Origin: Clostridiales bacterium UBA4039
GTDB lineage: Bacteria > Bacillota > Clostridia > Lachnospirales > Vallitaleaceae
Reading direction: 5' to 3'
DNA: 64,000 nucleotides
NCBI GenBank assembly: GCA_002382805.1
Contig: DGAD01000054.1
Coordinates: 2,341 to 66,340 of the forward strand
Every line of letters begins with the position of its first letter. The stretch's first letter is position 1. Positions 27,175 to 35,284 of this stretch are shown here, piece by piece. The notes beneath the pieces were generated by a model. It saw only the letters and a list, made by a program, of their open reading frames with translations, made no database searches and was not told the DNA's origin. The position numbers and the translations under genes were made by a program.

Positions 27175-28971
27175 ATGGGAATCAGTCAGATAATGGGATT
27201 AACAGCCTTACTTGGCATTCCGTTTATTATTATTTTATACATGTTAAAACCAAAGCATCAAAACAGAGAAGTTGCCAGTACATATTTGTGGCAGCAAGTG
27301 TTTGATGAAATTGAATCCGCTTCAACACTTCATCGACTGCGAAAAAGTATCTTGCTTTTGCTGGAAATTCTTGCTATTTTGCTGATAACGGCTATTTTAG
27401 CAGGTGTTTTCTTGAAAAACGTTGGATCAAGTCAGCATCATATTTTAGTTTTGGATGGATCGATTTCTATGCAGTCGACGGATATAAAGCCGACACGTTT
27501 TGATGAAGCGAAGAAGACAGCCATAGACTACTTGAAGCAATTAGATGATAATGTTACTGTTTCCGTGGTGGTTCTTAAAGAGACACCGGAGATTTTATTT
27601 CGCGAAGAAGAAGATATTGCTATGGTTCGTGATGGACTTCGTCAAATTCAGCCAAGCATGAATTATGTGGATCCAAGTCTTGCCTATGAGACGATTCAAG
27701 CATTAGCTGGGGAATATGCCTATGATTTAGCTTACTTTGGCGACCAAAGTTTTAAAGGGGCACGTATATATCCAATTGGAAAGGATGAACGTAATCTTTC
27801 CATACATGATGTCTCAGTAACAGCTTATGCTAAAGGTTTGTCTGCATTGACAGAGGTTTTCAATCATGGCAATGACGTGGAAGAAGTCATGGTCAGTCTC
27901 TATGTCGATGATTTATATTTAACAACAAAATCAATACCTATTGACCCCCTCGGGTCAACACAAGTACTTTTTGATCAGATTCCGAAGGAAACGAAAATCA
28001 TAAAAGTCGTTGTTGATACAGAGGATCGGTTGAGTATAGATAATACGGCTTATGCGGTTGTTCAGGAAAAGACAAAGGCAAAAGTGGCTTATTTTAGTGA
28101 AGGGAACCTGTTTTTAGAAAAAGTGATGGCACTTCACGAACAGCTGGATGTGTACGAGGTTGATGCATCACGCAATGAGATACTAACTGGATATGATATC
28201 TATCTCTTTGATAGTTTTGTGCCGGCGGATTTACCAACGGATGGAAATATCTTGATGATTGATCCGCAAAACAACACCTCAACAACGATACAATCGAAAG
28301 GATATATTGAAAATCCGAAGTTTAAAACGGTACAACATCCGATTACATATTTAATTGATAAGCCGGAATTTAATATTGCAGTTACTCAAGTTTTTGATAT
28401 TAAGGATACATCCGAAGAAAGGAAAGATAGCATATATGAAACAGAACATGGATCCATTGCATATTCTTGGGAAAATGGTCGGAATCGTGGGGTTGTTTTC
28501 GGGTTTGATTTTCGTTATTCAGACCTACCTCTTGGGATAGAATTCCCTATTCTTATGACCAATACATTTGATTATCTGATGAATCAGTCGGCATTAGAGA
28601 ACAATCAGGTGTCTGTTGGTGAAGCCGTTGAGATTCGTTTGTTTCCAAATACGGAAAATGCATGGATTTTAACACCGAGTGGATATAAGCATACCCTCTT
28701 AAATGAGGAGCAATATATTACATATAGAGAAGCAAGTCAACCCGGTATTTTTTCTTTAATTCAGCAATCAGGTGATGAAGAAAAAAGGGAGTACTTTGCA
28801 GTCAATACACCCCAAAGAGGCACAGATGAAGGGGCAATATCTTCTGGGCAGGATGAAGAAAAAAATTATGCGACAGGCAAAGATTTAAGTCTTTGGCTTG
28901 GTTCGGCTACGATTCTTGTCTTATTGATCGAATGGCTCATCTATACTAGGAGGAAACGCTATGCACGTTAA
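27175..28971 (+). CDS. BatA-type membrane protein with VWA domain
   Basis: A 598-residue protein. The N-terminus matches the BatA N-terminal domain: membrane segments at about 5-24 and 58-80 with the linker PKHQNREVASTYLWQ. A VWA domain follows with an intact MIDAS motif DGSIS (94-98). The middle part has a GATase-like region (KVAYFSEGNLFLEKV) and a third membrane segment lies near 575-592. The stop overlaps the next gene by 11 bases. It probably forms an envelope complex with the downstream dual-VWA protein, serviced by MoxR. The substrate of this complex is unknown. Confidence 0.88.
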   Translation: MGISQIMGLTALLGIPFIIILYMLKPKHQNREVASTYLWQQVFDEIESASTLHRLRKSILLLLEILAILLITAILAGVFLKNVGSSQHHILVLDGSISMQSTDIKPTRFDEAKKTAIDYLKQLDDNVTVSVVVLKETPEILFREEEDIAMVRDGLRQIQPSMNYVDPSLAYETIQALAGEYAYDLAYFGDQSFKGARIYPIGKDERNLSIHDVSVTAYAKGLSALTEVFNHGNDVEEVMVSLYVDDLYLTTKSIPIDPLGSTQVLFDQIPKETKIIKVVVDTEDRLSIDNTAYAVVQEKTKAKVAYFSEGNLFLEKVMALHEQLDVYEVDASRNEILTGYDIYLFDSFVPADLPTDGNILMIDPQNNTSTTIQSKGYIENPKFKTVQHPITYLIDKPEFNIAVTQVFDIKDTSEERKDSIYETEHGSIAYSWENGRNRGVVFGFDFRYSDLPLGIEFPILMTNTFDYLMNQSALENNQVSVGEAVEIRLFPNTENAWILTPSGYKHTLLNEEQYITYREASQPGIFSLIQQSGDEEKREYFAVNTPQRGTDEGAISSGQDEEKNYATGKDLSLWLGSATILVLLIEWLIYTRRKRYAR

Positions 28972-31483
28972 TATAACGACACTTGCACCGCTACTTTTAC
29001 TTATTCCTGTTGGCGGTGTAATGGCAATGACCTATTATAAAAGGCATAAGTATACCAAACGATTAAAAACTTTATGGTGGATGCGGGTCATCAGTTTACT
29101 TTTGATTGTCATGAGTTTGTGTGGAATGACCATTGTACGTTCCGCGAAGCAAGAAGGGACTATTTTTTTAGTGGATCGTTCTCAGAGTATGACGCAACAT
29201 GCACATACCATGGAGACGTTCATTCATGAAGCCCTAAAAGAAAAACCGGACGAGGATCTTGTGGGTATAGTAGCCTTTGGAAATGAGAGTAAAATTGAAA
29301 ATACATTACGTGACCGTATTGAATTTAATGGATTTCAAGTACAAGTGGATGATACATTTACCAATATTTATCAAGGACTGATACAAAGTCAGGTGGTGTT
29401 TGATCCTAATATCCGTAAGCGTATCGTACTCATGAGTGATGGCTATGAAAACAATCATCAAGCCGACAAGCAACTACGTGCTCTTGCAGAAGCTGGGATA
29501 CAAGTAGATGTTGTAAGCTATGAGCGCGTAGGGCAAAAAGAGGTACAAGTCGATGAGATTTTGCTACCTAAAAATGCAGAAAAAAACCAACAAATACAGG
29601 TGGAAGTCAGCATATTAAGTACAGATACAATGACAGTGGATATGCAGGTGTATGTCAACGGTAAGCTCTCATCTACCCAAAGCGTTGACCTAAAACCAGG
29701 AGAAAATAAATACACGTTCTTTGATGAAATGGATGCTAGCGGATTAGTTGACTATACAGTTGAAGTGGTTCCAAAAGAAGATACATACATTGAAAACAAT
29801 AAACGTTCAGCATATGTTATTGTCAATGACTTGGCCAATATTCTTCTCGTACAGGATGAACACAAAGAAGGCGAAAATTATATAAGACTTTTGAATGAAA
29901 GTGCGCATATTGAATCAGTAATGCCAATGGAAGTGCCTTTAGAACTAGACAATCTCTTAAAGTATGATGCATTCATCTTGGCAGATATCTCCCTTGAAAC
30001 CTTATCACCAACATTTATTGAACATCTAGAGTTGCTTGTACGTAATCAAGGAAAAGGACTTTTGGTGTCGGGAGGAGATAATAGTTATGGACTTGGTGGC
30101 TATTATAATACGGTACTAGAAGAGATGCTCCCCGTTCAGATGGATGTCAAATCAAAAGAAGAAAAGCCAAATCTAGGGATGGTTCTTGTTATTGATAAAT
30201 CAGGAAGTATGTCAGCGGGGCAATATGGTGTCTCGCAGATGGAACTTGCCAAAGAAGCGGCTATTCGTTCGACAGAGATTTTAGAAGAACAAGATTATCT
30301 TGGTGTTATCGCTTTTGATGGAGAGTTCAAGTGGGTAGTTAAGCCTGCACAGATGGAAGAAAAAGAAAAGATGCAAGATGCAATAGCTACGTTGGTTCCC
30401 GGTGGAGGTACATCCATTCGTCCGGCATTAAACGCTGCAGTTGATGCGCTTATGCCATTAGATACGGCGTTAAAGCATATTATATTATTAACTGATGGAC
30501 AAGCAGAAAACACAGGATATGAAAAGATTCTTGATAATATCAGTGAAGAAGAGATTACATTATCTACAGTGGCTGTCGGGTCAGGAGCAGATAATCGACT
30601 ACTCTATAATTTGGCAGAAGCAGGTGGCGGAAGATATTATGCCACCGATGTGTTTACGGATATACCTTCTATTTTTACAAAAGAAGCTTTTATGGCGGGG
30701 AAAAAATATCTTAATAATGTGTCGTTTTACCCGGAAGTAACCAACTATTCATCGATACTGGATGGAATCAGTGGGTTACCTATGTTAGATGGTTATGTAG
30801 CGACGCGAGAAAAAAACATGGCAAAAGTAGTTCTGTCTAGCCCTGATAATGATCCGATTCTTGCAACCTGGCAATATGGGCTTGGTCGTACAATGGCATG
30901 GACATCGGATATGAACGGAATGTGGACAAGTCAGTGGTTAAATTGGCCACAAAATAAAACGCTATGGGCAAATAGTATGGCATGGCTTGTTCAACAACAA
31001 ATCAATCAAGACTACAGCGTTCAAACGGAGTATGTAGATGGCGAAGGAAAAATTGTTGTGGAACAGACAGATGGTGGAATAAACCAAACGACAGAGCTAA
31101 AAGGAGAATTAACAAATCCCAGTGGGAAGACAGAACAGATTACCTTAAAGGCGACAGCACCGGGCGTATTTGAAGGTATATTTAAACCACAAGGAGAGGG
31201 TGTATATTTAGCGAATATTGGTCTGGAAGATGAACAAGGAGCAGAGCAGATTCTTGCCGGAGTCATTGTTCCTTATTCTCCGGAGTTTGACTTTTTTGCA
31301 CAAAGGCGCTTAACCCCGGAAAGTATTATACAACAATCAGGAGGACGTATAATCACAAGCCCTTCAAAGGTTTTTGAAGGTGAATTACCTCCGGTCAATT
31401 CGAGCCAAGATATTTCTACATACCTCTTGGTTCTAGGAATGTTAGTCTTCTTAACGGAATTGTTTTTTAGAAAAGTACGCTAA
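28961..31483 (+). CDS. Membrane protein with two VWA domains and GATase-like region
   Basis: An 840-residue protein. Two membrane segments occur near the N-terminus (about 5-24 and 40-58) and one at the C-terminus (about 815-835). The first VWA has DRSQS (72-76) and the second has DKSGS (412-416), both intact MIDAS motifs. Between them is a class I glutamine-amidotransferase-like region (LLVSGGDNSYGLGGYYN, about 367-383) without a catalytic Cys. A beta-sandwich follows the second VWA. It is the last gene of the 12-kb operon and its TAA overlaps, in antisense, the stop codon of the ThrE-like gene. Confidence 0.88.
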   Translation: MHVNITTLAPLLLLIPVGGVMAMTYYKRHKYTKRLKTLWWMRVISLLLIVMSLCGMTIVRSAKQEGTIFLVDRSQSMTQHAHTMETFIHEALKEKPDEDLVGIVAFGNESKIENTLRDRIEFNGFQVQVDDTFTNIYQGLIQSQVVFDPNIRKRIVLMSDGYENNHQADKQLRALAEAGIQVDVVSYERVGQKEVQVDEILLPKNAEKNQQIQVEVSILSTDTMTVDMQVYVNGKLSSTQSVDLKPGENKYTFFDEMDASGLVDYTVEVVPKEDTYIENNKRSAYVIVNDLANILLVQDEHKEGENYIRLLNESAHIESVMPMEVPLELDNLLKYDAFILADISLETLSPTFIEHLELLVRNQGKGLLVSGGDNSYGLGGYYNTVLEEMLPVQMDVKSKEEKPNLGMVLVIDKSGSMSAGQYGVSQMELAKEAAIRSTEILEEQDYLGVIAFDGEFKWVVKPAQMEEKEKMQDAIATLVPGGGTSIRPALNAAVDALMPLDTALKHIILLTDGQAENTGYEKILDNISEEEITLSTVAVGSGADNRLLYNLAEAGGGRYYATDVFTDIPSIFTKEAFMAGKKYLNNVSFYPEVTNYSSILDGISGLPMLDGYVATREKNMAKVVLSSPDNDPILATWQYGLGRTMAWTSDMNGMWTSQWLNWPQNKTLWANSMAWLVQQQINQDYSVQTEYVDGEGKIVVEQTDGGINQTTELKGELTNPSGKTEQITLKATAPGVFEGIFKPQGEGVYLANIGLEDEQGAEQILAGVIVPYSPEFDFFAQRRLTPESIIQQSGGRIITSPSKVFEGELPPVNSSQDISTYLLVLGMLVFLTELFFRKVR

Positions 31484-31932
31484 TGACGATCGGTTTGAGG
31501 GATAACCTTGCGGCGGCGATTAATAAGCTTTCCCATTGATGTTGAAATAATAACACCAGCAGCGATACCAAGGGCAATAAGCAAGGATTCAAAACCAACA
31601 TTTAAAGCTTGTTGGTAATTTCTTTCAATAATTTTTAACATAGAATAATAGAGTCCATAACCAGGAACCAAAGGGATGATGCCGGGAATGACAAAGGTCG
31701 TTGCCGGCATTTTCATGATTCTGGCAAGAATTTCACCTAAAAGACCGACAACGAGCGCACCGATAAGAGCAGCGGCAATGGTTGAGCTAAACGTATTTAA
31801 AAAATAAGTATAGGCAACCCACCCAAAGGCACCGGCTATTCCAGAGTGAAGTAATACACGCCTTGGAAGGTTAAAAATAAAGCTAAAACCGATGACACAC
31901 ATAGTGGCTATAATAAAGGCTTTAATATACAT
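31480..31932 (-). CDS. ThrE-type exporter, small subunit (ThrE_2/YjjB-like)
   Basis: A 150-residue membrane protein with five hydrophobic segments. It matches the C-terminal half of threonine/serine exporters (ThrE_2; PVPGYGLYYSMLKIIE is shared with the family as IPLVPGYGLYY). In two-gene systems it pairs with the ThrE/YjjP subunit, whose gene directly precedes it with an 11-base overlap. Substrates known for the family are threonine and serine (ThrE) or succinate (YjjPB); which applies here is unclear. The ATG at 31932 has AGGAGG upstream. Confidence 0.85.
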   Translation of the reverse strand: MYIKAFIIATMCVIGFSFIFNLPRRVLLHSGIAGAFGWVAYTYFLNTFSSTIAAALIGALVVGLLGEILARIMKMPATTFVIPGIIPLVPGYGLYYSMLKIIERNYQQALNVGFESLLIALGIAAGVIISTSMGKLINRRRKVIPQTDRH

Positions 31933-32713
31933 AGAGACCTCCTGAGATTAACAAATTAAGCTGTAAGACAATACCAACACCGATAGCAATAGCTGCTGCA
32001 ACAAGCAAAGCTTCGCTAAGTTTTGACATGCCGGCGACATAGTCACCATATATAAGGTCACGAATAGCATTTGTAATGGCAACCCCAGGAACTAGAGGCA
32101 TAATACTTCCAATAATTATCATATCAATATTTGCGGTAATGCCCAAAAAAACTAAAGTGGCGACAGAAAAAAGTGCCAAAATACCATTGACAATACCGCC
32201 AACAAGATTGCGCATAAAAGAAGACTTGGATTTTTTTGTCATAATCGTTGAAGCGGTCATAACACCAAGACTGACGAGAAATGCAGCAATAAATTCGAAG
32301 AAGGTTCCTCCAAATAATAGTGTGAAAAATCCACCGGATAATCCGCCAAATAAAATGACCAGTGGTGCGCTAAAACGAGGTGCATAGCGGATTTGATCGA
32401 GTTTTGATTTTGCATCATCAAGGGGAATTTTTCCGGCAACAAAATTTCGGGAAAAATCATTGACCATCCCAATTGCTGCTAAATCGATGTGTATGTTTCG
32501 AATACGCCGAACATAGGAATAATCCTTTGCCTCATGGTTATATGAAACAAAAATACCTGTAGGAATAACAAAGCTTTCAACATGAATATTTTGAGAAGCA
32601 CATATACGATTAATCGTTTCTTCAACACGATAAGTTTCAGCGCCATTTTCAAGCATAACGCGTCCAGAATATATGGCAATTTCTAAAACTTGACGAATAG
32701 TATCTTGTTCCAT
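31922..32713 (-). CDS. ThrE-type exporter, large subunit (YjjP-like)
   Basis: A 263-residue protein. The soluble N-terminus carries family residues YRVEETINRIC and VIPTGIFVSY, followed by five membrane helices (second half). The last helix region holds IMPLVPGVAITNAIRDL, the counterpart of the small subunit's PGYG motif. An in-frame start at 32779 would extend it by 22 residues, but AAAGGAG stands 6 bases before the ATG at 32713. The extension would cover the conserved 24-bp repeat at 32753-32776, which instead belongs to the promoter. It is translationally coupled to the small subunit. Confidence 0.88.
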   Translation of the reverse strand: MEQDTIRQVLEIAIYSGRVMLENGAETYRVEETINRICASQNIHVESFVIPTGIFVSYNHEAKDYSYVRRIRNIHIDLAAIGMVNDFSRNFVAGKIPLDDAKSKLDQIRYAPRFSAPLVILFGGLSGGFFTLLFGGTFFEFIAAFLVSLGVMTASTIMTKKSKSSFMRNLVGGIVNGILALFSVATLVFLGITANIDMIIIGSIMPLVPGVAITNAIRDLIYGDYVAGMSKLSEALLVAAAIAIGVGIVLQLNLLISGGLYVY

Positions 32714-32752
32714 AGAGTCTCCTTTCCCGTCACGAACAATATCTCTGTGAGA

Positions 32753-32776
32753 TAACGCGACATAGTCGCTTTGTTC
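32753..32776 (-). repeat. 24-bp start-site element, copy 1
   Basis: TAACGC-GACA-TAGTCGCTTTGTTC (plus-strand reading). The same element, 20 of 24 bases identical, occurs at 63583-63606. On the minus strand it directly follows TATATT (32778-32783), a probable -10 box of the ThrE-type exporter genes, so it covers the predicted transcription start. It contains GCGAC-TAT-GTCGC, a perfect 5-3-5 inverted repeat. It could be an operator or a hairpin at the start of the mRNA. Confidence 0.65.
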
Positions 32777-32813
32777 CAATATACCATAAGTGTTGGAAAA
32801 ATTGAATTAAAAT

Positions 32814-32844
32814 TTGACTTATAGTTAACTCAAAGGGGTATAAT
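32814..32844 (+). promoter_or_regulatory. Promoter of the 32894 aldo/keto reductase
   Basis: TTGACT (32814-32819) and TATAAT (32839-32844), with a long spacer of 19 bases. It is 50 bases before the ATG at 32894 and divergent from the ThrE-type genes. The long spacer suggests that it may need an activator. Confidence 0.5.
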
Positions 32845-32893
32845 ATAAAGGAAGAAATATCAACAAAAGAGTATTTATAAAGGAGTGACTTTG

Positions 32894-33745
32894 ATGAAAG
32901 CTTTAACAGATACGTATACATTACATAATGGCATTAAAATCCCATGTGTGGGATTTGGAACGTGGCAAACGCCAGATGATGCAACGGGGGTCACGGCAGT
33001 AAAGCATGCGCTTGAGGTGGGATATCGACATATCGATACGGCAGCAGGCTATGACAATGAGCGTAGTGTAGGGATAGCGATTAAGGAAAGTGGAATCGAG
33101 CGGGAAGAGATTTTTGTTACTTCTAAGCTAAAAAATACGGATCATGGTTATGAAGCGACGGTAAAAGCGTTTAATAAAACTTTGGAAGAACTTGATACAC
33201 ATTACCTAGATCTATACCTTATCCATTGGCCTAATCCTATTCATTTTCGAGATAATTGGAAAGAAGCCAATGCAGGAAGTTGGAAAGCCTTTGAAGAATT
33301 TTATGCGGCAGGAAAGATTAAGGCAATCGGTGTAAGTAACTTTAGACCACATCATTTAGAAGCTTTGCTAGAAACGGCAAAGATAACACCTATGGTCAAC
33401 CAAATCCGATTATGTCCAGGGGATGTCCACCAAGCAACACTAGAGTTTTGTAATAAGCACAAAATCCTTCTCGAAGCATATAGCCCGTTGGGAACAGGAC
33501 AAGTGTTTGAAGTGGAGCAGATGCAAGAGCTTGCTCGAAAATATGACAAATCAATTGCGCAAATATGCCTTCGCTGGAGTCTTCAATGCGGATATTTGCC
33601 GTTGCCAAAATCTGTAACGCCAAGTCGAATTGAAGAAAATGCCCAAATTTTTGATTTTGAATTAAGTAAAGAAGATGTTGATATGATGACAAATCTTGTA
33701 GGCGTATGTGGAACGGCAACTGATCCAGATCAAACCAATTTTTAG
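32894..33745 (+). CDS. Aldo/keto reductase (2,5-diketogluconate reductase-like)
   Basis: A 283-residue NADPH-dependent aldo/keto reductase of the AKR5 type. The catalytic tetrad is visible: Asp and Tyr in HIDTAAGYDNE, Lys in TSKLKN, His in LIHWPNP. The cofactor-binding stretch is PLPKSVTPSRIEENAQIF near residues 236-253. An upstream GTG (32885) is inside the ribosome site AAAGGAG, so the ATG at 32894 is preferred. It is monocistronic, with a terminator at 33753-33785. The substrate is unknown; enzymes of this type detoxify aldehydes such as methylglyoxal. Confidence 0.9.
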   Translation: MKALTDTYTLHNGIKIPCVGFGTWQTPDDATGVTAVKHALEVGYRHIDTAAGYDNERSVGIAIKESGIEREEIFVTSKLKNTDHGYEATVKAFNKTLEELDTHYLDLYLIHWPNPIHFRDNWKEANAGSWKAFEEFYAAGKIKAIGVSNFRPHHLEALLETAKITPMVNQIRLCPGDVHQATLEFCNKHKILLEAYSPLGTGQVFEVEQMQELARKYDKSIAQICLRWSLQCGYLPLPKSVTPSRIEENAQIFDFELSKEDVDMMTNLVGVCGTATDPDQTNF

Positions 33746-33752
33746 TCCATTT

Positions 33753-33785
33753 AAAATGCTTGATAGTTAACTATCAAGCATTTTT
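33753..33785. terminator. Bidirectional terminator overlapping a stop codon
   Basis: A perfect 26-base palindrome (33756-33781; half-site ATGCTTGATAGTT) flanked by A-runs on the left and TTTTT on the right. It serves the reductase on the plus strand and the unknown anchored protein on the minus strand. The last four codons and stop of the minus-strand gene (MLDS-stop) are encoded within it. Confidence 0.85.
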
Positions 33786-34687
33786 ATAATCTTTATTTCG
33801 GTTAAATGGCTATCTTCTATGGGGAGCGATGTATCGTAATCCAGAACAAGAACCAATCCATCTTCTGAAAGGGTAAACCAATTCATAGGCGGCTCTAAGA
33901 AGGTGGATTCATCGAAGTAGGTTGGATACATGGACGTATAATATTTTATCCCATCTAAGGCGTTGTCGCCAACATGAATTATTCCATCAAAACTTTGCCC
34001 TTCTTCTCGAAGTAAAATCCCCTCAACAATTGAACTGTGCGGATGAATAAGTACATAGGTATTATCGGTATGAACCGACCAATCCTCCCCATCAATAACT
34101 GGGAGTGTATCTTCTCCAAATTTTGCTTGAAGCGTATCAAGAGTATCCAAAAAGCTAATATCATTAACACGGATGGTATCAATATCTAGAGGATAATGTT
34201 GTGTAGCATCATAATCTAGATTTGTTGGCTTTGTATAGCCATATTTAAACGTAGCATCCATAACATTTAGTAGCTCAATATATACCCACTCTTCATTGAG
34301 TTCATTAACAACATGACCAAGGACAAAACAATTAAGCTCAATATTTTCTATCGATTGAGAAAAATCAAAGGGGGCTTGGTAAACATTGCCTTTTATAGAG
34401 TATACGTTCATGTCGGTATACTGGTCGGGAGTGAGTTTTTTGATGTGAAAGTTGGTGGGAGTGTTAGTGAGCGTTGATAAAGTGCTGGTTAAAGTATCAT
34501 TGGACGTCTTTAAGGCAGTGTTTTCATTGATCAGTTTCTGCAACTGGCTTTGAACTTTGGTTCCCTCAGAAGCGTTGGTCATTAACTTGTGCGTTAAAGT
34601 ATTTGTGCGAAACAGCATATACACCAGTGCAATGCTTAGGCCAATACAAAGCAGTATAAGCATTCGCTTAGATAGAATCTTATTCAT
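33767..34687 (-). CDS. Membrane-anchored protein of unknown function
   Basis: A 306-residue protein with a single N-terminal membrane anchor (about residues 8-25), a short coiled coil (about 40-75, QSQLQKLINENTALKTSNDTL) and a 220-residue extracytoplasmic domain. The domain contains a stretch DISFLDTLDTLQAKFGED near residues 177-194, reminiscent of small SmpA/BLIP- or DUF4309-like sensors, but I do not recognise it. The ATG at 34687 has AAGGAGGAG upstream. It is monocistronic and divergent from the MarR-ABC exporter operon. Its C-terminus lies in the terminator hairpin. Confidence 0.65.
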   Translation of the reverse strand: MNKILSKRMLILLCIGLSIALVYMLFRTNTLTHKLMTNASEGTKVQSQLQKLINENTALKTSNDTLTSTLSTLTNTPTNFHIKKLTPDQYTDMNVYSIKGNVYQAPFDFSQSIENIELNCFVLGHVVNELNEEWVYIELLNVMDATFKYGYTKPTNLDYDATQHYPLDIDTIRVNDISFLDTLDTLQAKFGEDTLPVIDGEDWSVHTDNTYVLIHPHSSIVEGILLREEGQSFDGIIHVGDNALDGIKYYTSMYPTYFDESTFLEPPMNWFTLSEDGLVLVLDYDTSLPIEDSHLTEIKIIKMLDS

Positions 34688-34752
34688 AATTTATCTCCTC
34701 CTTAAGATTAGTATTGCGGAAAAAAAATTATTTGTCAACAAAGAAAAAAATA

Positions 34753-34795
34753 TTGACGACAAGGAAAAAGTTCGCTATAATGTTTGATATCAAAC
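34753..34795 (+). promoter_or_regulatory. Promoter and MarR operator of the ABC exporter operon
   Basis: TTGACG (34753-34758), 17-base spacer, TATAAT (34776-34781). The perfect palindrome GTTTGATATCAAAC (34782-34795) directly follows the -10 box and covers the transcription start. A third half-site AATCAAAC lies at 34803-34810. This is the expected layout for autorepression by the MarR protein encoded next. Confidence 0.85.
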
Positions 34796-34831
34796 AGTTA
34801 GAAATCAAACAATATGAAAATGGAGGCAATG

Positions 34832-35266
34832 ATGGTGGATAGACGGTTAGGGTTTGAGCTTCATGCATTGCATAACCTTATTAAACGGCGGGTAGAACGT
34901 TCACAATATTTTCGACATGCACAAGAGATGACAGGGATGAACAGCTGGATTATTTCTTTTTTAGCAAAACATCAAGATAAAGATATTTTTCAAAAAGATA
35001 TTCAAGAACGGTTTACGATAACTCGCTCAACAGCATCTAAAGTACTTAGTTTAATGGAACAAAAAGAACTTATTGAACGCAAAAGTGTGCCTTCGGATGC
35101 ACGACTTAAGAAGATTGTTCTGACGAAGAAGGCAATTTTGATGCATGAAGTAATTGAACGGGAGATACAGAATATGGAAAATACCATGGTTCAAGGATTT
35201 TCAGAAGAAGAACTACAGCAGATGTATCAATATATTGAACGCATGAAAAAAAATATCAGCTCGTAG
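34832..35266 (+). CDS. MarR-family regulator of the ABC exporter
   Basis: A 144-residue winged-helix regulator. The DNA-binding part is QKDIQERFTITRSTASKVLS with the wing QKELIERKSVPSDARLKKI (the DxR wing motif is present). It is expected to bind as a dimer to GTTTGATATCAAAC in its own promoter and to repress the linked exporter until a ligand is bound. Candidate starts at 34814, 34829 and 34832; the last is chosen since GGAGG (34822-34826) is 5 bases before it, but 34829 cannot be excluded. The exporter genes follow after 18 bases. Confidence 0.88.
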   Translation: MVDRRLGFELHALHNLIKRRVERSQYFRHAQEMTGMNSWIISFLAKHQDKDIFQKDIQERFTITRSTASKVLSLMEQKELIERKSVPSDARLKKIVLTKKAILMHEVIEREIQNMENTMVQGFSEEELQQMYQYIERMKKNISS

Positions 35267-35284
35267 TAAGGGAGGAAAGTGTAT

